From assembly GCF_007993045.1 (NCBI RefSeq), contig NZ_VOOR01000013.1, forward strand, positions 1-64,000: a stretch of DNA of 64,000 bases. Direction: 5' to 3'. Shown in pieces: positions 24,265-33,084 of this stretch. Origin of the DNA: Phaeodactylibacter luteus (GTDB taxonomy: Bacteria; Bacteroidota; Bacteroidia; Chitinophagales; Saprospiraceae). The notes under the pieces were generated by a model. That model worked only from the letters and a program-made list of their open reading frames with translations. It was not told the origin of the DNA and made no database searches. The stretch's first letter is position 1. The number at the start of each line of letters is the position of its first letter. The position numbers were made by a program, and so were the translations under genes.

Positions 24265-24619
24265 AGAGCGTGTTGGGACATTAGCAATCGGTCTGCAAAC
24301 TGCAGTTTTTGGTTAGGCAAGGCACATAAACCTTTGGCCAGCAACAGGAATGAGCTACAGTGGCACAATGCAGCTACAAGGGCCTGCCCCTGCAAATCAT
24401 TTGACAAATATCTCATTGGTGATAGACATAACAGGATGGTGGATTTGAATTTTATCAGCTTTCGCCCTTCAGCCCACTAAGGTGCCGCCGGCCGCTACGC
24501 GAAAAAAGAGGCCATGCGGGTACCGAATAGCGAAGGGGGCAAATGGGCAGTTGTACAATAATCAGCCTCTTGTATGGCCATAGCCCAAAAGGCGCAGGCT
24601 TCGGCCTCCTGATGGCAGC

Positions 24620-24738
24620 GGACTAGCGCTGCGAAGGGGTGGCCGAAGGCCAGACCCGACGCCTGTAGGGCGAGGGGCCGAGCGGGCAGCGAGCCCCGCA
24701 GCATAGCGACCCCTGCCCTCAGGCAGGGGTAGGCCCAT
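24620..24738 (-). repeat. Dispersed palindromic element, copy 4
   Basis: Minus-strand copy: CTAGCGCTGCGAAGGGG, then GGCCGAGCGGGCAGCGAGC and CCCGCAGCATAGCG. The rest of the interval 24265-24833 shows no gene. Confidence 0.88.
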
Positions 24739-24833
24739 CTCGCAAAGCAAACAGAGGCCCTCTCACCAGCAGGACAACCTGACTGAAGGGCTTTGCACAT
24801 TGCCGCCCTGCTCTTGTCTCGTGCCATAGGGGC

Positions 24834-25229
24834 TTAGTCCCAGATGAAATAGGCCTTGCCATCTTCCGGGAAAACCAGCGTGATGTCGGCATATCCCCAA
24901 TCGCCGTACATCCTCCATTCGGTGGGAGAAATGATGACGTACCTGTTGTTGTACTCCTCTACCAGGCCATTCAGCGCCCCAGGGTCTTCCGGGATAATGA
25001 ATGTAAGCGCACAAACATCCTCATCGTCAAGCAGGTACATCACACTCGACCGTTCCATCTCAACCCTGATGAAAGGGCGGCCGCCATCTGTCGCCCCATC
25101 TTCCAGCTGATAGGTGGGGTCAGAGAATTCTTCGCGTATTTCGTCCGCTGTACTCCCGAGCCGGGACTGAGCAAATGCAAAGTTGGCGCAAAAAAAAGCC
25201 GCGGCCAAAACAAAAAGCTGCTTCATCAT
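24834..25229 (-). CDS. Small secreted protein of unknown function
   Basis: 131 residues from the first of two adjacent Mets; the signal peptide MKQLFVLAAAFFCANFAFAQ is clear, which is why the longer upstream start was not used. The mature part (about 110 residues) is acidic and tyrosine-rich with alternating short strands (SVMYLLDDEDV, RYVIISPTEWRMYGD, ADITLVFPEDG). No family recognised. It lies between the TM2 remains and the leader of array 2 and has no evident CRISPR role. Confidence 0.8.
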   Translation of the reverse strand: MMKQLFVLAAAFFCANFAFAQSRLGSTADEIREEFSDPTYQLEDGATDGGRPFIRVEMERSSVMYLLDDEDVCALTFIIPEDPGALNGLVEEYNNRYVIISPTEWRMYGDWGYADITLVFPEDGKAYFIWD

Positions 25230-25434
25230 CAATAGATTTTGGTTTTCGGTTTGCGGATCATAGCGATCCCTTGTTTCCGGGGCAAAGGTGGACCGCCATT
25301 GTATCATTTAGTGATACTCTGAAAGCCTGCCCTTGCTCTTTCTGATCTTTCTAGAGGGCCGTATACAGGCAGGACGGGGGCGGCTGCGGGCTAGGCCAGA
25401 AAGGAGCGCGGGTCAGCTTGGAGAAAATTCTGCC

Positions 25435-25625
25435 GCTGAAGGGAACAATTGGCAGAAAAAAGCTGTATATTGCTTCAGTACCGATGAGGGCAAACGGCCC
25501 TTGTTTGGCTTTCTTTTTAGTATTTTGCACAGCAGGTTTTGCAGAAAAAACCCTTGTTAAAAAGTGTTAAAATTCTCCGTTCTTTGACATCAACCCGTTC
25601 ATTTTCAGTCAATTGCAAAACATGC
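25435..25625 (+). promoter_or_regulatory. Leader of CRISPR array 2
   Basis: Homologous to the minus strand of 1083-1275 (blocks TGTATATTGC, AACCCTTGTTAAAAAGTG, TTCTTTGACAT and TTCATTTTCAG). It directly precedes the first repeat at 25626. The two leaders agree over about 180 bp but have drifted, so the duplication is not recent. Confidence 0.85.
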
Positions 25626-26305
25626 ATCAGAGTCCCTATCCAGTCCAGAGTAGGATTAAGACTTCAACGAACTGTTTGTTAGTCAGAACGTTGTACTATC
25701 AGAGTCCCTATCCAGTCCAGAGTAGGATTAAGACATTTCCCATCAAAGATGGGAAAAGATGCAATGTAGGATCAGAGTCCCTATCCAGTCCAGAGTAGGA
25801 TTAAGACATTGCTCGCAGTTCCAAACGTAGAGCTCTGACGCATCAGAGTCCCTATCCAGTCCAGAGTAGGATTAAGACTCCCGCACAGGTGGGTGTTGTT
25901 ATTTTCAAGCATAATCAGAGTCCCTATCCAGTCCAGAGTAGGATTAAGACCAAATATCCCTCACTGTAAAATCAGCATCGTGAATCAGAGTCCCTATCCA
26001 GTCCAGAGTAGGATTAAGACACCTATTTTCATGCGCTACAGCCACGAGCTTTGCAATATCAGAGTCCCTATCCAGTCCAGAGTAGGATTAAGACGAGAAC
26101 ATCCCGTTCTCCTCGGTATACTATGTGAATCAGAGTCCCTATCCAGTCCAGAGTAGGATTAAGACACAAGAAAGGACAGTGGGTAGATTTCTTTACTTTC
26201 AATCAGAGTCCCTATCCAGTCCAGAGTAGGATTAAGACTTGCTGTCGATGTCCATTAACTTTTCTTTTGGTTTATCAGAGTCCCTATCCAGTCCAGAGTA
26301 GGATT
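25626..26305 (+). CRISPR. CRISPR array 2: 10 repeats, 9 spacers
   Basis: Repeats (37 nt, ATCAGAGTCC...GGATTAAGAC) start at 25626, 25698, 25771, 25842, 25914, 25984, 26058, 26129, 26202 and 26274. The last is cut after 32 nt at exactly the point where the terminal repeat of array 1 is cut. Spacers are 33-37 nt and none repeats a spacer of array 1. The orientation is opposite to array 1, so the leaders of both arrays face the cas genes. The same Cas6 can be expected to process both arrays. Confidence 0.98.
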
Positions 26306-26361
26306 TCCCGCTCAAGTGACACTAAGGCTCCTTCGTCGCCAAGTGTCACTAAAAAGCGGGA
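26306..26361. repeat. Long imperfect palindrome abutting the distal end of array 2
   Basis: Inverted copy of 129-184: outer arms of 7 bp (CCCGCT type), inner arms AGTGACACT/AGTGTCACT. Joins the truncated last repeat to the 306-bp tandem element. The junction is base-for-base the same as at array 1. Confidence 0.8.
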
Positions 26362-27117
26362 CTGCACAGCGCCAAGCTATTGCCATACAGCTGTGCAGAA
26401 GATTAACAAAACCACAATCAACAAAGCAGCTGACGCGCAGCGGCAGTCCCGCTCACCAAAGGCGTAACCCCTGACCGGCCACCGCAAAAAGCGCCAAGCG
26501 GGATCCAGAATGAGCGAGCGAAATTGGGCGCCAGCCCAATCGAATGCCCAGTGGGCATTCGGCGGAGCGAACCGCGACAGCGGTACCGGGCTTTCCGGGC
26601 GGTTCTGAATACAATTAGTATCAGTCCAGATCTGTACACCCTGAAGTCCAGATAAAAGGAAAGAGCAAGACTGCACAGCGCCAAGCCATTGCCATACAGC
26701 TGTGCAGAAGGTTAACAAAACCACCATCAAAAACCAGCTGACGCGCAGCGGCAGTCCCGCTCACCAAAGGCGTAACCCCTGACCGGCCACCGCAACAAGT
26801 GCCAAGCGGGATCCAGAATGAGCGAGCGGAGTTTAGCGTTAGCTAAACCAAATGCCCAGTGGGCATTTGGCGGAGCGAACCGCGACAGCGGTACCGGGCT
26901 TTCCGGGCGGTTCTGAATACTATTTGAATCAGTCAGAAATTACACCCTGAAGCCAGCACAAAAAGAAAAAGCAAAATTGCACAGCGCCAAGCCATTGCCG
27001 TGCAGCTGTGCAGAAGGTTAACAAAACCACCATCAAAAACCAGCTGACGCGCAGCGGCAGTCCCGCTCACCAAAGGCGTAACCCCTGACCGGCCACCGCA
27101 ACAAGCGCCAAGCGGGC
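26361..27117 (+). repeat. Tandem ~306-bp hairpin-rich element, about 2.5 copies
   Basis: Units begin at 26361, 26670 and 26976 (each starting A(C/T)TGCACAGCGCCAAGC); the third is truncated after CCAAGCGGG. Each unit has a stem CTGCACAGC/GCTGTGCAG, a CCCGCT/AGCGGG pair, and in units 1 and 2 a run of hairpins near the end. The stem at 26523-26540 is ATTGGGC/GCCCAAT in unit 1, while at 26831-26848 unit 2 has GTTTAGC/GCTAAAC: different bases, pairing kept. The next hairpin also changes a G-C pair to A-T. No open frame runs through the unit. Confidence 0.9.
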
Positions 27118-27351
27118 AAGGAGAGGCGCAGGTATAATCTGTTTTCAGGGCTAAATTTTAGTCCTTGGGCAAAGCAGTGCCAGGGCAGTGCCATGCTGCC
27201 AGCCGTGATCAGTTGCAGAGCATGGGCCTAAGTTGTGCAGGCGGGCTTTTGTTGGCCGGCAGGGTGCCGGCGGTATACATCTGGCCTTTGTGGCAGCAGG
27301 GGCATTTGCCGGCAGCCTTGCCGAAGAGGCACTGCTTGGCGAGGGCCCTGC

Positions 27352-27499
27352 GCTGGCATTGGCCTAGCGCTGCGAAGGGGCGACAGGCCTGATAAGGCCG
27401 AGCGAAGAGCGAGCCCCGTAGCATAGCGGCACCTGCCCGTTGGGGCCTTCCTTGCGGCAGGGGCAGGCCCCCCAAAAAACGACAATCTGGTTTGCGCCC
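27352..27499 (-). repeat. Dispersed palindromic element, copy 5
   Basis: Minus-strand copy: CCTAGCGCTGCGAAGGGG, AAGGCCGAGCGAAGAGCGAG and CGTAGCATAGCGG, ending in CGACAATCTGGTTTGCGCCC, the terminal inverted-repeat type seen in the full-length copy at 52526. Between 27118 and 27351 I see no gene. Confidence 0.85.
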
Positions 27500-27506
27500 A
27501 AACAAC

Positions 27507-27659
27507 ATGGCACTTCAAGGAAAATACATCAACCCCTTTAGGGGCTACGGTTTCAAGAAGCTGTTTGGGACGGAGATAAACAAAGACCTGCTGATCGATT
27601 TCCTCAACTAGGTGCTGCCGGAGCGCCATCATAGCCAGGACTTATCCTATACCCGTTGA
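27507..27659 (+). pseudogene. N-terminal fragment of an Rpn/PD-(D/E)xK-family transposase gene
   Basis: MALQGKYINPFRGYGFKKLF followed by GTEINKDLLIDFLN is the opening of the Rpn recombination-promoting nuclease/putative transposase family. A TAG at 27609 replaces the expected glutamine codon, after which the family continues in frame (VLPERHHSQDLSYTR) until a TGA. The remaining ~250 residues are absent. Dead gene, possibly the trace of a mobile-element insertion beside the CRISPR island. Confidence 0.8.
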
Positions 27660-27745
27660 AGCGTTCAGCGCAAAGGGTGCAAAACAAACCCTCCACAGCC
27701 GTTCAGAGAGCAAATATAGGCTAAAGCCGGATGGCAACAGCCTAT

Positions 27746-27795
27746 AAAATGAAGGGGCGCAACCCGGCTATTGCCAGATCGCGCCCCTTCATTTT
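27746..27795 (-). terminator. Strong intrinsic terminator after acnB (bidirectional)
   Basis: Stem AAATGAAGGGGCGC pairs with GCGCCCCTTCATTT across a 20-nt loop. T-runs or A-runs flank both sides, so it can work on either strand. Lies 43 bp beyond the acnB stop. Confidence 0.8.
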
Positions 27796-27837
27796 ACCGG
27801 TTGGAAGCCACGCTTGGCTGCCCAACCTGCTGCTGTC

Positions 27838-30639
27838 CTAGAAAGACAACAAATGCTCAGGCTTCGTGGTCATATCGCTGCTTGGCGGGGCAAACTGCGT
27901 CAGCTTGATGCCCTTTACAGCGTACTTGTACTCCTCCATCGTAGGCGTCCTGCCCAAAATAGCAGAAAGGACGACAACGGGCGTGGAAGCAAGCAGGGAC
28001 TCCCCTTTCTTGCGGTCCGAATCCGCTACGACACGGCCTTGGAACAAACGGGTGGAAGTCGCCATCACGGTGTCCCCTTTCTCTGCTTTTTCCTGGTTGC
28101 CCATACAAAGGTTACAGCCCGGGCGCTCGAGGTACAAGATGTTCTCGTATTCCGTACGGGCTGATGTTTTTGGGGCGTTGTCGTCAAACTCAAAACCGGA
28201 GTACTTCTGCAGGATTTCCCAGTCGCCCTCTTCCTTGAGCTCTTCAATGATATTGTAGGTCGGCGCCGTCACCACGAGCGGGGCTTTGAACGTGACCTTA
28301 CCGTACAGCTCCTCCAGGTTGCGCAACATCTTGGCAACGATTTTGATGTCTCCTTTGTGCACCATGCAGGAACCGACAAAACCAAGGTCCACGGCTTTCT
28401 CCCCACCGTAGTAGGACAGCTCGCGTATCGTATCGTGGGTATAGCGTTTGGAAACGTCTTTGTTGTGCACGTCGGGGTCCGCGATCATCGGCTCATCAAT
28501 GATGCTCAGGTCTACCTCAAACTCCGCGTAGTACTTTGCATTCTCGTCCGGTGCCAGCGGCGGCCTCTCGCCAGATTTGATCTCCGCTATCCTTTGGTCC
28601 GCTTTGTCGATAAGGCCTTGCAGGACTTGCTGCTCATTGTCCATGCCTTTTTCAATCATGGCTTGAATCCGGCCCTTGGCGATCTCCAAAGATTCGATGA
28701 GCGTATCCGGCTGCGAGATGCAGATAGAGGCTTTCGCTTTCATTTCTGCCGTCCAGTCGGTAAACGTAAAGGCCTGATCAGCCAGCAGGGTACCGATATG
28801 GACTTCAATAATCCGGCCCTGGAAGACATTCTCCCCTTTAAAGTGCTTGAGCATCTGAGCCTGAGTGGCATGCACTACGTCGCGGAAATCCATGTGCTCC
28901 GCCATTTCCCCCCTGAAGGTCACCTTGACCGACTCCGGGATGGGCATAGAGGCCTCCCCTGTGGCCAGCGCAAGGGCCACGGTGCCCGAATCGGCACCAA
29001 AGGCGACGCCTTTGGACATACGGGTGTGGGAATCCCCGCCAATGATGATGGCCCAATCGTCTACCGTGATGTCGTTCAACACCTTATGGATGACGTCCGT
29101 CAGCGGGGCATAGCCGCCCTTGGGGTCCCGCCCGGTAATCAAGCCAAAATCGTTCATAAACTTCATCAGCCTTGGGGTGTTGGCCTGCGCTTTCAGGTCC
29201 CAGACCGAAGCCGTGTGGCAGCCCGACTGATAGCCGGCATCAACGATGGGGGAAATTACCGTTGCGGCCATCATTTCCAGCTCCTGTGAAGTCATCAGCC
29301 CAGTGGTATCCTGTGAGCCAACGATATTGACATTGACCCTCACATAGGAGCCTGCATGCAGGGTGGCGCCTGAAGTGCCTACCGCATTTTTGTTGAAAAT
29401 CTTTTCCACCGCAGTCAGCCCCTGCCCCTCATGGGAAACTTCTTTGGAAGGCGCGTAAACGGGCGGGACATCAATGCCAAGCGCCCCCGCGGCGAAGGTC
29501 TGCAGTTTTTTGCCAAAAACAACAGCGTAAGACCCTCCTGCCCTGATGAACTCCATCTTTTGCGGCGTAAGGGCAGAAGAGATATCGATCAGTTCTCTGC
29601 CCTCGCTGTCGTAAAGCTTTTTGGTTTTGGTGTTGATCGTAAGCACCGTGCCGGTGTCCACCGAGTACATCTGCTTCAGCACAGGCTCCCCGTCCTCGTC
29701 CACCACCAGGTTGCCAGCCTCATCAAACTGCTTCACCCAATTTTTCAGGTCCAGCCCAATCCCGCCGGCCACACCAACGGTGGTCAGGAAAATAGGCGAG
29801 ATGCCATTGGTGCCTGCAACGATGGGCGCGATATTGATAAAAGGCACGTAAGGGCTGGCCTGCTTTCCGATCCACAGGGCCACATTATTGACCCCCGACA
29901 TACGGGAAGAGCCAACGCCCATTGTGCCTTTCTCTGCCAACAGCATGACCCGCTTGTCAGGGTGGGCCGCTTTCAGGTCTTCCAGGGCTTTTTGCTTTTC
30001 CTCATCAAACTCGAACATGCACTGCCCGTGCAGCTCCCGGTCTGCCCTCGAGTGGGCTTCCTTGCCCGGAGAGAGCAGGTCGGTAGAGATATCCCCTACC
30101 CCAGCTACGAAAGTGACGACTTTGATCTCTTCTTCCACTTCTGGCAGCTGAGTGAAAAACTCAGCCTTAGCGTAGCTTTCCAGGATGCCCTTGGCTATTG
30201 AGCTGCCACCCTGATGTGCTGACTCCAGGCGCTCCATATCTGCCTCGTACAGGAATACTTGTGTTTTCAAAACTTCAGCAGCTTGGGCAGCAATGTCGGC
30301 GTCCTCACCCAATGCCAGATCGAGGAGCACCTCCACAGAAGGCCCGCCTTTCATGTGGGACAGTTGCTCAAATGCGAAAGCTGGAGTGATCTCCTCTACC
30401 ACAGCCTTGCCAAGTATGATGTCCTTGAGGAACTGAGCCTTTACGCCAGCAGCGCTTGTCGTGCCCGGCAGCACATTGTAAATGAAGAAGTTAAGGGAGT
30501 CCTTCCGGTGCTCATGCCCTTCGTCTTTGATCTGCCCGATGATCTCGCCGAGCAGCCCGGCATCGTCAATGGGCAATGGGTGCAGCCCGTTGGCTTCCCT
30601 GTCGATGATCTGCTTTAAGTATTCGCTGTATAAACTCAT
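27838..30639 (-). CDS. acnB: Aconitate hydratase B / 2-methylisocitrate dehydratase
   Basis: Interconverts citrate and isocitrate in the TCA cycle. 933 residues, slightly longer than typical AcnB (about 865). The N-terminal HEAT-like domain (LYSEYLKQIIDREANGLHPL...) identifies the B type. Near the C-terminus GCNLCMGNQ supplies C842 and C845 of the [4Fe-4S] cluster, with the third cysteine probably in GSCMVHKGD. Monocistronic, with its own terminator. Isocitrate dehydrogenase is encoded 19 kb away in the same window. Confidence 0.97.
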   Translation of the reverse strand: MSLYSEYLKQIIDREANGLHPLPIDDAGLLGEIIGQIKDEGHEHRKDSLNFFIYNVLPGTTSAAGVKAQFLKDIILGKAVVEEITPAFAFEQLSHMKGGPSVEVLLDLALGEDADIAAQAAEVLKTQVFLYEADMERLESAHQGGSSIAKGILESYAKAEFFTQLPEVEEEIKVVTFVAGVGDISTDLLSPGKEAHSRADRELHGQCMFEFDEEKQKALEDLKAAHPDKRVMLLAEKGTMGVGSSRMSGVNNVALWIGKQASPYVPFINIAPIVAGTNGISPIFLTTVGVAGGIGLDLKNWVKQFDEAGNLVVDEDGEPVLKQMYSVDTGTVLTINTKTKKLYDSEGRELIDISSALTPQKMEFIRAGGSYAVVFGKKLQTFAAGALGIDVPPVYAPSKEVSHEGQGLTAVEKIFNKNAVGTSGATLHAGSYVRVNVNIVGSQDTTGLMTSQELEMMAATVISPIVDAGYQSGCHTASVWDLKAQANTPRLMKFMNDFGLITGRDPKGGYAPLTDVIHKVLNDITVDDWAIIIGGDSHTRMSKGVAFGADSGTVALALATGEASMPIPESVKVTFRGEMAEHMDFRDVVHATQAQMLKHFKGENVFQGRIIEVHIGTLLADQAFTFTDWTAEMKAKASICISQPDTLIESLEIAKGRIQAMIEKGMDNEQQVLQGLIDKADQRIAEIKSGERPPLAPDENAKYYAEFEVDLSIIDEPMIADPDVHNKDVSKRYTHDTIRELSYYGGEKAVDLGFVGSCMVHKGDIKIVAKMLRNLEELYGKVTFKAPLVVTAPTYNIIEELKEEGDWEILQKYSGFEFDDNAPKTSARTEYENILYLERPGCNLCMGNQEKAEKGDTVMATSTRLFQGRVVADSDRKKGESLLASTPVVVLSAILGRTPTMEEYKYAVKGIKLTQFAPPSSDMTTKPEHLLSF

Positions 30640-30803
30640 TTAAATGGCCTTTTCTGGAAAGTTTTCTAAAAAGATTGGGGGCTAAAAGTACGTTTTTTTC
30701 TTATTCCAAAACGCCGTTAGCGCATTCCCATAACTCAAAAAACCTACATTTTACGAAGGGGAAAAGCGCGCAAACCCAATCGGCGTTTTTTTTGCCTGAA
30801 GGA

Positions 30804-30946
30804 TAGGGGCCTGCCCCTGCCGCAAGGAAGGCCCCAACGGGCAGGTGCCGCTATGCTCCGGGGCTCGCTGTCCGCTCGGCCCCTCGCCCTACAGGCGTCG
30901 GGTCTGGCCTTCGGCCACCCCTCCGCAGCGCTAGGCCAATGCCAGG
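30804..30946 (+). repeat. Dispersed palindromic element, copy 6
   Basis: AGGGGCCTGCCCCTGCC, GGTGCCGCTATGCTCCGGGG, CTCGCTGTCCGCTCGGCC and CCGCAGCGCTAGGCCAATGC. Occupies the space between acnB and the kinase-like gene; the rest of that 395-bp gap has no visible gene. Confidence 0.9.
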
Positions 30947-31034
30947 CTAAAGCCCAAAAAGCAGGAACGCCTGCGGCAGTTCTGGCCCACGCCCGGGGAA
31001 GGGCGCCCTCCTGCTGCCCGCCCGCCTGTGGGCC

Positions 31035-32594
31035 TTAGGGAACCTTTGGCAAAGGCGAGGCAGCAAGACGGAACCCAGGAGCCGTGCTGCTGCTCATGCC
31101 GAACCGGAAGGCAACCCGGCAGAAACTGGGCTTGGACTCATAGCTGCCGCCCCGGAATACATGACTAGTGCCAGCAGGCCGCCCTTGGGGGTTGTGCAAG
31201 GGCGAACTGCTGTAATAATCTGCAGCATAGGTGTCTGAGCACCATTCCCATACATTCCCGCTCATATCGTAAAGCCCGAGCTCGTTTGGTGCTTTGAGCC
31301 CTACCGGGTGTGCTTTGCCGCCGCTGTTTTCAGCATACCAGGCTACACGGCCCAGGTCATCGCTGCCCGAGAAGGTATAGCCCCGGCTTTGGCGGCCGCC
31401 CCGGGCGGCGTACTCCCACTCTGCTTCAGTAGGCAGCCGGTATTGGCCGCCTGTCATTTCATTGAGGGCATGTAGGAAAAGCCGGCGCACGTTCAGCCAG
31501 CCTACCCCCTTTACCGGGCACTCCGGGCACCCCTTGAAATGCTCAGGGCCGCCTCCAACTACGGCCGCCCACAGCGCCTGAGTCACCGGGTAGCGGCTGA
31601 TCCAAAAGCCGTCCAGCGCTACCTCGTGTACGGGCGTTTCCGGGCCTCGGCAGCCATCGCCCTGCTCAGCAGCACCGCCCATCATAAAAGTGCCCCCCTC
31701 CACCCATACCATATTGCCCGCCAATTCTTGTACCGCCTTGGGCATTGCTGAAGGCATCTGTGGCGGGAGGGTGCGCTGCACAGCCAGCGTGCTTTTTACA
31801 AAAGGGCTACTTACCTCCCCCTTTGGCCTTGGGGCACAGATCCTGGCGCCGGGCTCTTTTCTCAAGACATTGGCAAGGGTGCCGCACCACTCCTCTGGCA
31901 ACCGCGACAAATCGACTGCCCCGCCCTGCTGTATGGCAGGCCGAACTGCCGCCGGGGCCGCCTCAGCCAAGCCATAAGGGAGCTCCCCGGTCAGCAGATA
32001 GTAGAACGTAGCCCCCAAGGAATAATAGTCGGAAGCCGGGGTCAGCGGCTCGGTATTGGAGCGCTGCTCCGGGCTCAGGTAGCAGGCAGTGCCCGTTTGG
32101 GCCAGTGGCGGGGTTGCCGGGGACAGCCCAAAGTCCAAAAGCCCTAGCCCGCCAAACTCAGTAAGGAAGAGGTTGGAAGGCTTGATGTTGCGATAAAGCA
32201 GCCCACGGCGATGGGCGTAGTTGAGGGCCTTCATGGTATCTGCCCACAGGCGTGCAGCCAGATCCAGGCTCAGCGGCCCCTTTTCCCGGACGTACGCCCC
32301 GAGGTCCTGCCCGGTAAGGTACTTCAAAAAGAAAGCCGGCCGGCCCTGATGCTCCGTGAGGTCAAATGCCCGTTCGATTAAGGGGTGGACAACCTTCGAC
32401 AGCAAACGCGCTTCCTGCTCGAAGCGCTGCCGCAGGCTCTCCTCCGCGCTGTACGCCGGCTTGAGTATTTTCAGAACTGCAGGATATCCGGGACGGACTT
32501 GGGCAAAGAACACTTCTGACAGCTGCCCCTCTCCTATTTTATGCCTGATCTCATGCCCGAGAATGATGTTGCCTTCCATATTATTCAGGTGCAT
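31035..32594 (-). CDS. Protein kinase-like domain fused to a formylglycine-generating-enzyme (SUMF1) domain
   Basis: 519 residues. Residues 14-270 are a Hanks-type kinase fold: glycine loop IGEGQLSEVFFA, K42 in AVLKILKP, DFG at 154-156, and PASDYYSLGATFYYLLTGEL. The catalytic loop reads YRNIKPSN at 134-141 where active kinases have HRDxKxxN, so the catalytic aspartate is an asparagine and the domain may be a pseudokinase. Residues 290-519 are a SUMF1-type domain (MVWVEGGTFMMGG, LPTEAEWEYAARGG, YDMSGNVWEWCSD, FRGGSYES). Cytoplasmic, no membrane segment seen. Role unknown; kinase/FGE-like fusions are common signalling proteins in Bacteroidota. Confidence 0.87.
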   Translation of the reverse strand: MHLNNMEGNIILGHEIRHKIGEGQLSEVFFAQVRPGYPAVLKILKPAYSAEESLRQRFEQEARLLSKVVHPLIERAFDLTEHQGRPAFFLKYLTGQDLGAYVREKGPLSLDLAARLWADTMKALNYAHRRGLLYRNIKPSNLFLTEFGGLGLLDFGLSPATPPLAQTGTACYLSPEQRSNTEPLTPASDYYSLGATFYYLLTGELPYGLAEAAPAAVRPAIQQGGAVDLSRLPEEWCGTLANVLRKEPGARICAPRPKGEVSSPFVKSTLAVQRTLPPQMPSAMPKAVQELAGNMVWVEGGTFMMGGAAEQGDGCRGPETPVHEVALDGFWISRYPVTQALWAAVVGGGPEHFKGCPECPVKGVGWLNVRRLFLHALNEMTGGQYRLPTEAEWEYAARGGRQSRGYTFSGSDDLGRVAWYAENSGGKAHPVGLKAPNELGLYDMSGNVWEWCSDTYAADYYSSSPLHNPQGRPAGTSHVFRGGSYESKPSFCRVAFRFGMSSSTAPGFRLAASPLPKVP

Positions 32595-32599
32595 TTGGG

Positions 32600-32989
32600 T
32601 TAGCGGACAGCGTCAAAGATTTGTATTCGGCTCCACATCCCTTTGGTCTTTTCGATGAACGCCAAGTGGGCCGGCTCTTTTTGGTAGCTATCGTGGCCAG
32701 CCTGATTGTCAAAAGTCACAATGAGGCAAAAGTCGTAAGAATTATCTACCACGGGCCGGTCGGTGCCAGCGGGCGTGCCGATGTACATCCGTTTGGCGTA
32801 GGCGGAGGAGCGGATGAAGGCCTCCATATCTTGGCGGAAAGCAGCTTTGCCAAGTTCGGTCTGCCCCTCCATCCAAAACAGGACGATGTGGGCGAAATCG
32901 CCTTGGATGGGCTTTGGCTGCCTGAGGGCAGCACAGGAGGAGGACAAGAGCAAAATGGCAAGAAGGGCGGAAAAGGGCTGCTTCATCAT
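32600..32989 (-). CDS. Dabb (stress-responsive A/B barrel) lipoprotein
   Basis: 129 residues. A lipoprotein-type signal sequence ends LLLSSSCAA, followed by a Dabb fold: FAHIVLFWMEGQTE, an alpha segment AFRQDMEAFIRSS, and YDFCLIVTFDNQAGHDSYQ with PAHLAFIEK. Dabb proteins are small dimeric barrels, some with lyase activity, most uncharacterised. Ends 6 bp before the kinase-like gene; a functional link is unknown. Confidence 0.88.
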   Translation of the reverse strand: MMKQPFSALLAILLLSSSCAALRQPKPIQGDFAHIVLFWMEGQTELGKAAFRQDMEAFIRSSAYAKRMYIGTPAGTDRPVVDNSYDFCLIVTFDNQAGHDSYQKEPAHLAFIEKTKGMWSRIQIFDAVR

Positions 32990-33084
32990 CTGGAGTTTGG
33001 CTTAAGGTAACAAGATAAGAAAAAACGTTTTCCCAACTTGAGCGGCTATTGCGCTGCCCTCTCCCTGAATGCACAGGCAGCAGG

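Noticed and set aside
24105-24416. 103-codon minus-strand frame
   Set aside because: The alternative frame at 24091-24264 has better protein-like composition; this one is cysteine/serine-rich noise.
25613-26467. Plus-strand open frames across array 2
   Set aside because: Same cause: the 37-nt repeat translated in two frames.
26361-27117. Integron-like attC sites in the tandem element
   Set aside because: GTTAAC and paired stems recall attC, but there is no integrase, no cassette ORF between units and the core sites are not at the right spacing.
26361-27117. Retron msr-msd
   Set aside because: Hairpin-rich DNA next to defence genes suggested it, but no reverse transcriptase is encoded in the window.
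30853-31038. Recurring frames MLRGSLSARPLALQASG and similar at several sites
   Set aside because: They are translations of the dispersed palindromic element, present wherever it lies.
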